Shown: positions 9,067 to 17,250 of the stretch, piece by piece
Position numbering within the stretch: position 1 is the first letter of the stretch
Layout: each line of letters starts with the position of its first letter
Assembly (NCBI GenBank): GCA_950022695.1
Contig: CATLLN010000001.1
Span: forward strand, 326,539 to 390,538
From: an uncultured bacterium
Lineage (GTDB): Bacteria; Cyanobacteriota; Vampirovibrionia; Gastranaerophilales; Gastranaerophilaceae
Direction: 5' to 3'
Length of the DNA: 64,000 nucleotides
Notes under the pieces: generated by a model
The model's database searches: none
The model's input: the letters and a program-made list of their open reading frames with translations, nothing else
Told to the model about the DNA's origin: nothing
Program-made: the position numbers and the translations under genes

Positions 9067-9129
9067 TTTTACCTCCTTGTTTGTATGAGTTTTGTTTAAA
9101 ATAAACAAAAGTTTTATTTAAAAAACAAA

Positions 9130-9158
9130 CTTATACCAGATTATGTACTTTTAGTGAA
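9130..9158 (-). promoter_or_regulatory. Promoter of the SLH gene
   Basis: On the minus strand, TTCACT (9158-9153) and TATAAG (9135-9130) lie 17 bases apart, leaving a leader of about 57 bases. The leader holds an AT-only hairpin, TTTTGTTTA / TAAACAAAA, before the AAGGAGG. Confidence 0.5.
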
Positions 9159-9305
9159 GTTTAAAACATTAGTAAAACTACTTATTCAACAGGGTAGTAT
9201 TTCAACTGCTAAGTTTGTAACAAATTGTGTCAAAGTAGCAATAATCTATAGTAATGTGTTTTTATATATATGTGAAGGTCTAAGTAGTTATGTGTGAAGG
9301 TGAAT

Positions 9306-9452
9306 ATGTATAGCAAAGAATTTATGAAATTTTTATATGGTTATCAAAAAGAAGATTTTAAACCGAAAAATCCGGAAAAACGTGAAATCCGTTTTAAAAA
9401 TCGTGGTGGCGGAAAACTTGCAGAAGTTTTGCTAACCCAAACTAATAAGTAA
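9306..9452 (+). CDS. Small hypothetical protein, 48 residues
   Basis: ATG at 9306 follows GAAGGTG, a usable ribosome binding site. The 48-residue product is basic and has no hydrophobic segment. It begins MYSKEFMKFLYGYQKEDFKP and contains a Gly-rich turn (NRGGGKLAEVLL). Codon use looks like that of its neighbours. It lies alone in an otherwise gene-free 495-base stretch between the SLH gene and pgpH. I do not recognise the family. It could be a real small protein or a chance open frame. Confidence 0.45.
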   Translation: MYSKEFMKFLYGYQKEDFKPKNPEKREIRFKNRGGGKLAEVLLTQTNK

Positions 9453-9464
9453 ACTCATCAATAT

Positions 9465-9488
9465 CCCGTTTTCAAAATATGGAAACGG
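9465..9488 (+). terminator. Hairpin after the small open reading frame
   Basis: CCCGTTT (9465-9471) pairs with AAACGGG (9483-9489) 12 bases after the stop of the 48-residue gene. No T run follows, so termination is doubtful. Confidence 0.3.
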
Positions 9489-9561
9489 GTGCAGTATTGC
9501 ATTATTTTAAATACGTTGTAAAATTGATATATAAATTATAATTATAATAGGAAATTTATAT

Positions 9562-11796
9562 ATGAAAAAAATTGAATATTTAGAGAGGGTTAAGGAATTT
9601 TTTACATCGTCAAAGGTTGTGAAATTATTCTATCTGATTGTTTTTACAGCATTAGTTACTGCAATTTTAGCTTCTCAAAATTTCTTTTTCCAAAGTATTA
9701 TTGAAAATGGAATTAGTAAAAAAGATATTATTGCACAGAAAACTTTAACTGTGGAAGATGTCAAACGTACAGAACAGCATAAAAGAGAGGTTTCACAAAA
9801 GGTTGACCCTATTTTGGTCCCTGCAGAAGATGATTTTATTAAATCTAACCTTGAAACTCTTCAAAATTCAGTTTTACAGATAAGAAAAAAAACATCATCA
9901 AATAAAGAAAAAATTGATGAACTTAATATTTTGTTTGATTTTTCAGATAATCCTAAGCGTGGTTTCATTGTAGATTTTTTATTAAATGTTGATGAACCAA
10001 GTTTACATGAAGCTTTTGATAAAGCAACATTGTCACTTGTAAATATATTGAAAAAAGGTATTACAGAAAATGATTATCAAAAGGATAATATTAATAATCT
10101 TATAATTAATAACCTAGTTTCAAATGTTTCAAAAAGACAAATAGCAGTAATAACAGTAATGCTAGAGCAAGTTATTGTCCCAAACCTTGTTGTGGATGAA
10201 GCAGCTACCGAAATGGCTAAAATAAATGCTCAGGATTCTGTAAAACCTTATAAAGTTACTTTTCAAAAAGGTGAAAAAATTGTCTTTGAAGGTGAACCGG
10301 TTACAAGACTTAAAAGAGATGCTTTAAGACAAGCAGGATATAATGTTTACGAACTTAATTGGCAGGGAATTTTATCAATTTATATTCTTGTACTATTAGT
10401 TACTTTAATTTTTATTGCTTATTTAAAAGTATTTGAAAAGAAATTCTTAGAACCTAGATATATGTCATTAGCAGGCATGATTGCTGTATTAACTTGTTTA
10501 ACAGCTGTGGTATTGCCTACAGGAACATCTCCATATGTACTTCCAATACCGGGAGTTATAATGATTTCGGCAATATTTTTAAGCCCGAGAATTTCATTTT
10601 TGTTGTCTGCATTGTTATTAATAATTCTTACGGTTGGTATGCAGTTTGATGTGCAATTTATGATAATTTTCATAATATTATCACTAATCGGAATGATAAC
10701 TATTTCTAAAATACATTATACAAGAAGGTTTGATCTTATTAAAGTCGGTTTTAATCTTGGTATTGCCGGTGTTTTAATCATGCTGAGCTTGTATTTTATT
10801 GATAAATGTTTGATTGATGTAAGTAATTATTTAATTTTGAAAAATTGTGTGTATATTTTCTTGAACGGAATTATAAATTCTATTATCGTACTTGGGGCAT
10901 CACCATTGTTGGAAGGTGTTTTCCATATAATTACACCATACGGCTTAGCAGAACTTGGAGACCATAATCAGCCGCTATTAAAACGTTTACAGATGGAAGC
11001 TCCTGGTACTTATCATCACAGCATGATGGTTTCAACACTTTGTGAAGCTGCAGCAGAAGCTATTGGTGCAAACCCGATTCTGGCACGTGTCGGCGCGTTT
11101 TATCACGATATCGGAAAACTTAAAAGACCGTTATTCTTTGTAGAAAATCAATCTTATTTTAGTATAGAAAATCCACATAATAAACTTAATCCGAGATTAA
11201 GTAAAATGGTTATTACCGCTCACCCGAAAGATGGTCTTGAAATAGCCAAGAAAAATGGTTTACCGGGTGTAATTTGTGATTTTATAATGCAGCACCACGG
11301 TGAAGGTATTGCTAAATATTTCTACAATCAGGCTGTGCAGGAAGAAGGTGCTGAAAATGTTAAAGAAGAACAATTCCGCTATACAGGACCAAAACCTAAT
11401 ACAAAAGAAACGGCGATTTTAATGATTGCGGATGCTGTAGAGTCTGCTGTTCGAGCAATGAAGGGCGCTACAACTGATGAAATTGAAAATATAATTGATA
11501 AAATTATTGTAGAAAGGCTTAATGACGGACAGCTTGCAGATAGCCCGCTTACTTTGAATGACATAAAAGTTATAGCAATGACATTCAGTAGAATATTAAG
11601 AGGAATGCAGCATAACAGAATTAAGTATCAAGAAAATATTGCAGAAGAATTTGCAAAAAATAAAATAGAAATGCCAAATAAAATTTTGGATGAAGATTTT
11701 GAGAAAAAGATTAAAGAACTTGAAGATTCTAAATTACCAAAACCTTCAGATACTCAGGAAAAAGACTTGTCAGATGACACAAATAAAGACTTATGA
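9562..11796 (+). CDS. pgpH: PgpH/YqfF-type membrane HD phosphohydrolase (c-di-AMP phosphodiesterase)
   Basis: 744 residues in the family order: one N-terminal membrane helix (about 20-40), an extracytoplasmic 7TMR-HDED domain (about 45-265), a block of about seven membrane helices (about 270-460), then a cytoplasmic HD domain. The HD motifs seen are TYHHSMMV, AFYHDIGKLKRP and MQHHGEG, with DAVESAVRA further on. Characterised members hydrolyse cyclic di-AMP. The order pgpH-ybeY-dgkA is conserved in many bacteria. The ribosome binding site is weak (ATAGGAA). The stop overlaps the ybeY start as ATGA, indicating coupled translation. The acidic C-terminal tail of about 35 residues looks disordered. 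Confidence 0.92.
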   Translation: MKKIEYLERVKEFFTSSKVVKLFYLIVFTALVTAILASQNFFFQSIIENGISKKDIIAQKTLTVEDVKRTEQHKREVSQKVDPILVPAEDDFIKSNLETLQNSVLQIRKKTSSNKEKIDELNILFDFSDNPKRGFIVDFLLNVDEPSLHEAFDKATLSLVNILKKGITENDYQKDNINNLIINNLVSNVSKRQIAVITVMLEQVIVPNLVVDEAATEMAKINAQDSVKPYKVTFQKGEKIVFEGEPVTRLKRDALRQAGYNVYELNWQGILSIYILVLLVTLIFIAYLKVFEKKFLEPRYMSLAGMIAVLTCLTAVVLPTGTSPYVLPIPGVIMISAIFLSPRISFLLSALLLIILTVGMQFDVQFMIIFIILSLIGMITISKIHYTRRFDLIKVGFNLGIAGVLIMLSLYFIDKCLIDVSNYLILKNCVYIFLNGIINSIIVLGASPLLEGVFHIITPYGLAELGDHNQPLLKRLQMEAPGTYHHSMMVSTLCEAAAEAIGANPILARVGAFYHDIGKLKRPLFFVENQSYFSIENPHNKLNPRLSKMVITAHPKDGLEIAKKNGLPGVICDFIMQHHGEGIAKYFYNQAVQEEGAENVKEEQFRYTGPKPNTKETAILMIADAVESAVRAMKGATTDEIENIIDKIIVERLNDGQLADSPLTLNDIKVIAMTFSRILRGMQHNRIKYQENIAEEFAKNKIEMPNKILDEDFEKKIKELEDSKLPKPSDTQEKDLSDDTNKDL

Positions 11797-12311
11797 TAGA
11801 TTATAATATTTACGTAGAAAATGAATATTCACACTGGAATATTGATACTGAAAAAATTACTAAAACAGTTGAAGAAATTTTTAAATACTATATGAAGTGT
11901 CCGGGAATTTATGAAAACTGTTGTTTAAAGGATTATGAGTATGATACTGTCGCGTTTGATTTTTTATTTTGTGACAGTAATAAAACCCATCAGATTAATA
12001 AAGATTACCGTGGAAAGGATTATCCTGCCGATATTATCACTTTTGCTGTGTTTGCAGATTCGCCGGTTGAAGAAAGATTTGTTCTAGATTTGGAAATTAA
12101 TTTAGGAGAGATTATAATAGGATTAGATAAGATAATTGAGGAAGCAGCAAAAAAAGAAATTTCAAAAGAATCAGAACTGACATTTATGATAAGCCACGGA
12201 ATTTTACATTTGTTAGGGTTTGATCACAGGGATGAAAAAGAATTTCAATTTGTTGTGGACCATCAAAAACAAGCACTTGGGAGTATGGGAATTAAGTATG
12301 ACAAAATTTAA
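11793..12311 (+). CDS. ybeY: Endoribonuclease YbeY (16S rRNA maturation)
   Basis: This 172-residue protein carries the zinc motif HGILHLLGFDH near residue 133 (consensus HGxLHLxGyDH) and the upstream INKDYRGKDYPADIITF region typical of YbeY. The family acts in 16S rRNA 3'-end maturation and ribosome quality control. It overlaps pgpH by 4 bases (ATGA) and the dgkA gene by 14 bases, so the three genes form one operon. Confidence 0.93.
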   Translation: MIDYNIYVENEYSHWNIDTEKITKTVEEIFKYYMKCPGIYENCCLKDYEYDTVAFDFLFCDSNKTHQINKDYRGKDYPADIITFAVFADSPVEERFVLDLEINLGEIIIGLDKIIEEAAKKEISKESELTFMISHGILHLLGFDHRDEKEFQFVVDHQKQALGSMGIKYDKI

Positions 12312-12678
12312 GAAACAAAATTTTTCAAGCACATTTAGAAATGCAAGAAAAGGTATGAGATTAACTCTAAAGAGCGAACGAAATATAAGAGTTCATTTTT
12401 TTGTAGCGGCGTTGGTTTTGGTTAGCGCTTGCTGTTTAAACTTTTCTATTACAAAGTTCTGTATTTTATTATTGACAATAGCCGCAGTTATTTCTGCTGA
12501 GATGTTTAATTCGGCAATCGAGTTTTCGCTTGATGCAATTTTTCATAATAAGTTTTCGAGAATGGTTGGTATGGCAAAAGATATTGCAGCAGGTGCAGTA
12601 ATGGTTGTAACAATAACGGCAATAATGATAGGAGTTTTATTGTTTGTACCTGTCATTAGCGCTGTTTTAGCATCATAA
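12298..12678 (+). CDS. dgkA: Diacylglycerol/undecaprenol kinase (DgkA family)
   Basis: 126 residues with three membrane helices and the signature EMFNSAIEFSLDAI (consensus E.xNTAIE..vD). A short basic cytoplasmic N-terminus contains FRNARKGMR, as in this family. Gram-positive-type members phosphorylate undecaprenol for cell-wall recycling; the enterobacterial ones use diacylglycerol. ATG at 12298 lies inside the end of ybeY and fits the family N-terminus better than an earlier start. A terminator follows. Confidence 0.9.
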   Translation: MTKFKKQNFSSTFRNARKGMRLTLKSERNIRVHFFVAALVLVSACCLNFSITKFCILLLTIAAVISAEMFNSAIEFSLDAIFHNKFSRMVGMAKDIAAGAVMVVTITAIMIGVLLFVPVISAVLAS

Positions 12679-12685
12679 ATAATGG

Positions 12686-12717
12686 AAAAGTCCTTACTAT
12701 TATAGCAAGGACTTTTT
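12686..12717 (+). terminator. Terminator of the pgpH-ybeY-dgkA operon
   Basis: AAAAGTCCTT pairs with AAGGACTTTT around a short A/T-rich loop and is followed by a T run. Confidence 0.85.
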
Positions 12718-12742
12718 ATCTTTTACCGAAAAAACTTTTATA

Positions 12743-12946
12743 TTAATTGTTACTTAAAACTAAGCGTAATGCAGCTAAGTTTTTAATAGATAACATGGCA
12801 TGTTTATTGTGCTGTTCTTCTGCGATGTTGAAAATTCTGATAATTCTTTGAATCTCAGCCAAATCTTTATATGAATTTATTCTATACACATTTTCAATCG
12901 GATCTGTTACTACTGACATCAATGTGTTTAATTCTTGTTCTTTCAT
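12743..12946 (-). CDS. Small hypothetical protein, 67 residues
   Basis: The product is mostly helical, with no signal or membrane segment. It begins MKEQELNTLMSVVTDPIENV and contains AEEQHNKHAMLSIKNLAALR. A good ribosome binding site (AGAGGATAACAGG) precedes the ATG, and codon use is normal. I do not recognise the family. It lies convergent to dgkA and upstream of nothing obvious. Confidence 0.65.
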   Translation of the reverse strand: MKEQELNTLMSVVTDPIENVYRINSYKDLAEIQRIIRIFNIAEEQHNKHAMLSIKNLAALRLVLSNN

Positions 12947-13051
12947 TACCTGTTATCCTCTTTCCTATATACTCTTATATAAAGTATTTTTTTTTGAAAG
13001 AATTGCTTAATTGTAAATGTTTGTGTTAATAATTCTTAATAATGCAGAAAT

Positions 13052-13303
13052 TTATGCAAGATAATCAGTGTTTCGGGCATTAACATCTGATTTTACATTA
13101 GGGTGAAGCAGACTGTACGGTCCGTCACCATAAATAAGCTTTGCAAATTCGGTTTGGTGGCGGTATTCTGTCATCGGCTGCCAGTTGGAATTTGTGGACA
13201 GAGTTCTGTAGACTGCAACGCCGCGTGAAGGATTTGTGTTGTTGTAGTCTTCAATTCTGCCGATAGGAGCAGTGGTATTTGAGCCGGTGTAAACGTGAAT
13301 CAT
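13052..13303 (-). CDS. Small hypothetical protein, 83 residues
   Basis: The start is ATG at 13303 behind TATAGGAAAATT. The sequence is polar and aromatic, with short turns (IHVYTGSNTTAPIGRIEDYN) and no membrane segment. It looks like a small soluble or surface-type protein, but I do not recognise it. A TATAAT-like -10 (minus strand, about 13327-13332) lies just upstream without a clear -35. Confidence 0.55.
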   Translation of the reverse strand: MIHVYTGSNTTAPIGRIEDYNNTNPSRGVAVYRTLSTNSNWQPMTEYRHQTEFAKLIYGDGPYSLLHPNVKSDVNARNTDYLA

Positions 13304-13402
13304 AATTTTCCTATATCCCTATTAATATTATAAACTATCTTGCTGAAAAATATAACCCCCTTGGGGGTAAGGGGTAAAATTTAATTTGTCCGGTCTAGAC
13401 TT

Positions 13403-13530
13403 CTTGCGGAGCTGAATAATTGTTTACTTTAGGTTATGATTGGTAACATAGTACCCAGTGCGGTGAGCACCCTTGCGGAGCTGGATTATTGAGATGACTT
13501 GGAAATAATATGTGGCAATAATTTACCCCT
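13403..13530 (+). repeat. Two imperfect tandem units of the dispersed repeat
   Basis: Unit 1 (13403-13456) and unit 2 (13472-13530) both begin CTTGCGGAGCTG and end near ACCC. The 20-base heads differ at only two positions. Unit 2 shares GAGATGACTTGG and TTTACCCCT with the minus-strand copy at 4631-4690. Unit 1 has diverged most in its middle. Confidence 0.5.
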
Positions 13531-13682
13531 GCCCCGTGTGGCCGAGCACTTCTTTGATTATTTGGGCGTGCATAGTCCTGGTTATCGTTTCAATTTACTA
13601 TCGTAAATTTACACTCAATCGGACTTATTGCACTTACGGGCTGGGTTCGCTGCGCTCACACGGCGCCATACCAAAAATCCGC

Positions 13683-13806
13683 AAAAAAAAGAGGCTTAGG
13701 AGTTAAGCCTCTTGGAATGTAATCTTGTTTCATTCCTCGTAATAGTGAAGTGTGAAGTGTGTGCTTAAGTCTTTGTCGATTCCTCAATTTAAGCACTCCT
13801 CGTGTT
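13683..13806 (-). ncRNA. Candidate small RNA ending in an intrinsic terminator
   Basis: Read on the minus strand, three hairpins follow one another: GTGCTTAA...TTAAGCAC, GGAATG...CATTCC, and AAGAGGCTTA...TAAGCCTCTT followed by a run of eight T. The last is a textbook terminator, yet no minus-strand protein gene lies upstream of it within reach. The unpaired parts carry AGGAGTG and GAGGAAT motifs. The 5' end and promoter are not clear; the boundary at 13806 is set by the first stem. This is inferred from structure only. Confidence 0.4.
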
Positions 13807-13942
13807 TACATATTAATAAAGTTTTTTGAGTATATAAAATTGCTATATTTTTGATAGCCTGCTTAATAATCCTTAATATGCTGAAAATTTTCTAACAGTG
13901 TTTTATACTATTAAAGAAATATATAGCATTAGGAGATTATTT

Positions 13943-14737
13943 ATGAATATTTTAATATCAAATGATGATGGGATTGCTGCAAATGGGATAAGGGCATTAA
14001 CAGAGGTTTTGTCGCAGAAACATAATGTATATGTGATAGCTCCGGATAGGGAAAGAAGTGCGGCAGGACATTCTTTAACTCTTCACACACCTTTGAGAGT
14101 TGAAGAACTTGATGAAGGTAAAAATGGTGCAAAACGAACCTGGGTAACGACAGGAACCCCAGGAGATTGCGTAAAAATAGGGATTAATGCTATTTTATCA
14201 AAAGAAGAACAACCTGATTTTGTAATTTCGGGTATTAATCATGGCCCGAATTTAGGTGCAGATATTTTATATTCAGGGACAGTAAGCTGCGCTATGGAAG
14301 GAGCAATGCTTGGGGTGCCGAGTATTGCTGTGTCATTGGCTTCAATGCATATGGAATATGAAGATTTTCAATTTCCGGCACGTTTTGTAGCTTCTTTATT
14401 GGATAAAATTAAAGAATTCCAGTTTCCTAAAAAGTGTATTTTAAATGTAAATATTCCAAAACTTGATGCTGATGACATTGCAGGTGTTACGATTACGGAA
14501 TTGGGACGAAAAATGTTTACGGATGCATATGAGAAAAGGGTTGATCCGCGTGGTAAAGTTTATTACTGGCTGGCAGGAGAATTGATTACCGAACCTGAAG
14601 ATGCATTGACAGATATTGCAGCAGTACGTAATAATAAAATTTCGATAACACCTGTTACTTATGAAATGACAAGAACAGAAACAATGGATGATTTGGATAA
14701 AGTTTTATGCTCTACGGGTACTTGCAACTGGTATTAA
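13943..14737 (+). CDS. surE: 5'/3'-nucleotidase SurE
   Basis: 264 residues. The N-terminal metal site ILISNDDG, then VIAPDRERSAAGHSLTLH and SGINHGPNLGADILYSGTV, mark SurE, a cytoplasmic nucleoside-monophosphate phosphatase. ATG at 13943 is chosen because AGGAGAT precedes it and the protein then starts at the family motif; an earlier in-frame start would add 15 unlike residues. It is a single gene ending in a strong terminator. Confidence 0.94.
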   Translation: MNILISNDDGIAANGIRALTEVLSQKHNVYVIAPDRERSAAGHSLTLHTPLRVEELDEGKNGAKRTWVTTGTPGDCVKIGINAILSKEEQPDFVISGINHGPNLGADILYSGTVSCAMEGAMLGVPSIAVSLASMHMEYEDFQFPARFVASLLDKIKEFQFPKKCILNVNIPKLDADDIAGVTITELGRKMFTDAYEKRVDPRGKVYYWLAGELITEPEDALTDIAAVRNNKISITPVTYEMTRTETMDDLDKVLCSTGTCNWY

Positions 14738-14772
14738 AAAAACGGCTCACTTATTAAGTGAGCCGTTTTTTT
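14736..14772. terminator. Bidirectional terminator after surE
   Basis: AAAAAAACGGCTCACTT pairs with AAGTGAGCCGTTTTTTT around a 3-base loop, between surE (+) and the YtxH gene (-). Confidence 0.93.
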
Positions 14773-14788
14773 AATATATAGAATTTAT

Positions 14789-15100
14789 TTATTCATCATC
14801 ATCTTCTTCATTTTCATCATCTTCTTCAGATTTTGAATTTTTAGAATCTTTTTGTTTAGCAATAAGATCTTGAAGTTTTTCTTTAATTTCTTCGCCTTTT
14901 TTTTGAAGATCAGAAACTGCATCATCAGCTTTAACTTGAATTTGTTTAGCTGTTTCGTCTGCTCTTCTAGCCATATCTTGAGCTGTATCTGCTAATATTT
15001 TTCTTGTTTCTGCGCCGGATTTTGGAGCTAACAGGATACCTGCAATAGCGCCTATTGCACCGCCGACAACGAAACCTGCTACGAATCTTGATACTGACAT
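14789..15100 (-). CDS. YtxH-domain protein (first copy)
   Basis: 103 residues. A single Gly-rich membrane helix (FVAGFVVGGAIGAIAGILLA) is followed directly by the YtxH signature PKSGAETRK, then a coiled coil and a very acidic tail (SEEDDENEEDDDE). YtxH proteins are small membrane-tethered proteins, often stress-related, of unproven function. The gene has a ribosome binding site (AAAGGAGAA). It is third in a minus-strand cluster with a DUF948-like protein and another YtxH protein. Confidence 0.82.
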   Translation of the reverse strand: MSVSRFVAGFVVGGAIGAIAGILLAPKSGAETRKILADTAQDMARRADETAKQIQVKADDAVSDLQKKGEEIKEKLQDLIAKQKDSKNSKSEEDDENEEDDDE

Positions 15101-15172
15101 TTTTATTTCTCCTTTAATTCTGTCTCACATAATTGTAAATCTGATTTTGGTAAATTACATTACCTGAAAGTT

Positions 15173-15538
15173 TTATTTTCTTTTGATAATAGAAAATACA
15201 GTCATAAATCCTTTTAAGAAGCCTCCAAGTAAGCTTTCAGAGAATGCTTTTGTTTTGGTAATTGCATTTTCTAAACTCGTTTTAACGCTTCCAACACCTT
15301 CATCTGTACTTTGGATAATAGAATTAATAGATTTCATTGTGTCATTTAATTCTTTTAATGTTGGTTTTAATTCTGTATTCAGAATAATTGATGTTTCATT
15401 TGTATTTTTTGCAAGTTCAGATAAATCTCTTAGCAATTTTACCAGATAGAATCCGATGAAGCCAATCGCAACGGCTGTAACAACTGCTAAAAATGTTAAT
15501 CCGTTATTAAGTATAACTTGAGATAATTCAATATTCAT
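15173..15538 (-). CDS. DUF948-like membrane protein with coiled coil
   Basis: 121 residues. An N-terminal membrane helix (FLAVVTAVAIGFIGFYLVKLL) is followed by a long coiled coil in which Asn/Thr-rich heptads recur (ELKPTLKELNDTMKSINSII). This matches the DUF948 type often found next to YtxH genes. Its function is unknown. It is second in the cluster. Confidence 0.72.
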   Translation of the reverse strand: MNIELSQVILNNGLTFLAVVTAVAIGFIGFYLVKLLRDLSELAKNTNETSIILNTELKPTLKELNDTMKSINSIIQSTDEGVGSVKTSLENAITKTKAFSESLLGGFLKGFMTVFSIIKRK

Positions 15539-15558
15539 TATTTTATTCCTTTTATTAT

Positions 15559-15888
15559 TTAGTAATCAAATTCGTTTTCATTTCCGTCAGAGTGCTCGGA
15601 ATCTTCTAATTCTTTAGCTTTTTGCATTTTTTTAGATTTTACGGAATTATTTAGCTTTCTGAATTGTCTTTCTAACTTATATTTCATAAGGTCTATAGAT
15701 TCCATAGCCTGACGTTTTGCGTCTTCGATTTGCGGTGCGTGTTTGTCATATATATCACATACTGTGTCTTTGAGTTCTTTTCTTGATTCTTCTCCCGGTT
15801 TTGGTGCAAAAAGTACTCCGGCTACAATTCCGCCGACAACACCTGCTATAACACCCATTGAAAACATAAATGTTTTGTTCTTACTCAT
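15559..15888 (-). CDS. YtxH-domain protein (second copy)
   Basis: 109 residues. An N-terminal Gly-rich membrane helix (MGVIAGVVGGIVAGVLFA) leads into PKPGEESRKELKD, the YtxH signature. A basic and then acidic helical tail follows. It is the first gene of the minus-strand cluster and a paralogue of the gene at 14789. The three genes likely act together at the membrane; the role is unknown. Confidence 0.82.
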   Translation of the reverse strand: MSKNKTFMFSMGVIAGVVGGIVAGVLFAPKPGEESRKELKDTVCDIYDKHAPQIEDAKRQAMESIDLMKYKLERQFRKLNNSVKSKKMQKAKELEDSEHSDGNENEFDY

Positions 15889-15986
15889 AGTTGTAAACCT
15901 CGTCTTTCAAATTTCTTCATAATTGTAACATATTTTTATCAGGATTTCAAGCTCAACGTGGAGAAATATGCAGCTGGTTTGATTTA

Positions 15987-16015
15987 TTGCAAAATATTTT
16001 AAATACTGTTATAAT
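15987..16015 (+). promoter_or_regulatory. Promoter of the Cys-rich pilin-like gene
   Basis: TTGCAA (15987-15992) and a perfect TATAAT (16010-16015) are 17 bases apart. The leader would be about 35 bases, with AAGGAG before the TTG start at 16057. Confidence 0.6.
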
Positions 16016-16056
16016 GATAATATAGTATTGATTAAGAGGATATAAGGAGTTATAAA

Positions 16057-17211
16057 TTGGCTTATAAAAAATCAAGGGAAGGTTTTACACTGACCGAAAT
16101 ACTTCTTGCTGTAGCCATAGTTGGAATTATTGCTGTGCTGGTTTTACCTGCAACTATATCAAAGTTCCATAATGAGCTTTTGGCTCAGCATTCTAAGCGT
16201 GAAAGCCAGGCTATTAAATCAGCGGTTGATCAACTTGTTGTTACTGAGAATAAAGCAAATTTTGGCGAAACTATGATGTATGCCGGAGCTGATGCTGATA
16301 TGGACGAAACCGCAGGGAAATTCTTGAAAAAGTATTTTCGAGTATCTAAATATTACGGCTCAGTAGCCAGTAATTCAGAGCTTATAAAATCTGAATGTTT
16401 TGCAAATAAGTATTATGAATATAGTAATAATGAAAAAAAAGTTTTTGATATCAGTGATGATTTAGTCGGAGCTTGCGCAAAATTAAAAAATGGTGTAAGC
16501 CTTTGTATTCAGCCGCAAGTTGGTCAAAACAATATTCAAGGGGTTTGGGATTTAAACGGCCCGAAAGGTCCTAATATTAGAGGTAGAGATTACGATACTT
16601 TTTCTATTGAACCTGTAAAGTTTTCTTCTTTTGACTTACTGTCAAAAGCAACATCAGAAGTAATTAACCAAGCTAATCCGAATTTACAGCCGGATCCGGA
16701 TAATCCTTGTGAAGTCGGTGATTTTTCTACTCCTTGCTGTACTTATTATATGAATAAAGGGGTAATAAATCATAGTGGGCATGATTGTTGTGATAATCCT
16801 GATATTAGACCGTTAGTTCCGGTCTGTGCGTCTGATATTAAACTAAGGTTGAACCTTTATCCGGGTAATTGTCAGTTAAAAGATGCAACTTGTAAAATGT
16901 ATATTCAAGCTAGCCAAACAACTGCAAAACAAGCAGGTACAGCAATTACACAATTACCTGCAGTGCCGCCGGATGTACGTTTATATTGTGATGGAAAGTT
17001 TGCAGGTACTATGTCCGGGGCAGTTGTAAAGCAAGCTGTTGAATCTGATAATCAGCAAATTTATTTTATAATGAACAGAACAAATGATGCAACTTGTGGT
17101 TATCAAACGGGCGAGGGTATAAAATCTACAAAATCGTCTGTAGTTTTCACAGGTGATAAGTATCAAAACTATTCTTATAATGGCGTAAACTGGTCTATAG
17201 AATATTTCTAA
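16057..17211 (+). CDS. Large Cys-rich prepilin-like protein (paralogue A)
   Basis: 384 residues starting at TTG, chosen because AAGGAG lies 7 bases upstream. The N-terminus SREGFTLTEILLAVAIVGII is a type IV prepilin signal, with cleavage expected between Gly and Phe and with Glu at position 5. The exported part is unusually long for a pilin and has about 16 Cys, including CCTYYMNKG and CCDNPDIRP. A middle block ACAKLKNGVSLCIQPQVG, then WDLNGPKGPNIRGRDYDTF, recurs in the gene at 57710. It is probably a minor pilin or pseudopilin with a disulphide-bonded domain on the cell surface. It has its own promoter and terminator. Confidence 0.82.
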   Translation: MAYKKSREGFTLTEILLAVAIVGIIAVLVLPATISKFHNELLAQHSKRESQAIKSAVDQLVVTENKANFGETMMYAGADADMDETAGKFLKKYFRVSKYYGSVASNSELIKSECFANKYYEYSNNEKKVFDISDDLVGACAKLKNGVSLCIQPQVGQNNIQGVWDLNGPKGPNIRGRDYDTFSIEPVKFSSFDLLSKATSEVINQANPNLQPDPDNPCEVGDFSTPCCTYYMNKGVINHSGHDCCDNPDIRPLVPVCASDIKLRLNLYPGNCQLKDATCKMYIQASQTTAKQAGTAITQLPAVPPDVRLYCDGKFAGTMSGAVVKQAVESDNQQIYFIMNRTNDATCGYQTGEGIKSTKSSVVFTGDKYQNYSYNGVNWSIEYF

Positions 17212-17218
17212 AAATAAT

Positions 17219-17250
17219 AAAAAAAGGAAGTTTAAAACTTCCTTTTTTTT
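17219..17250. terminator. Bidirectional terminator after the pilin-like gene
   Basis: AAAAAAAGGAAGTTT pairs with AAACTTCC and a run of eight T. It lies between convergent genes, and its T run reaches the stop of the minus-strand gene. Confidence 0.9.

Larger units (their letters stand above)
13304..13942. other. Gene-poor region of about 640 bases with repeat and hairpins
   Basis: I see no convincing protein gene here. In order it holds: a perfect palindrome ACCCCCTTGGGGGT near 13355-13368; two imperfect copies of a repeat (13403-13530); a GC-richer stretch with TTCGCTGCGCTCACACGGCGCC near 13646-13667, unlike its surroundings in composition; a minus-strand terminator (13683-13713) at the end of a candidate small RNA; and the AT-rich upstream region of surE. 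The mixed composition suggests remnants of an inserted element. Confidence 0.5.

Noticed and set aside
13512-13706. 64-codon plus-strand open frame in the 13.3-13.9 kb spacer
   Set aside because: It has no ribosome binding site, crosses the minus-strand terminator and a repeat unit, and its Cys/Trp/Tyr-rich sequence is unlike any neighbour.
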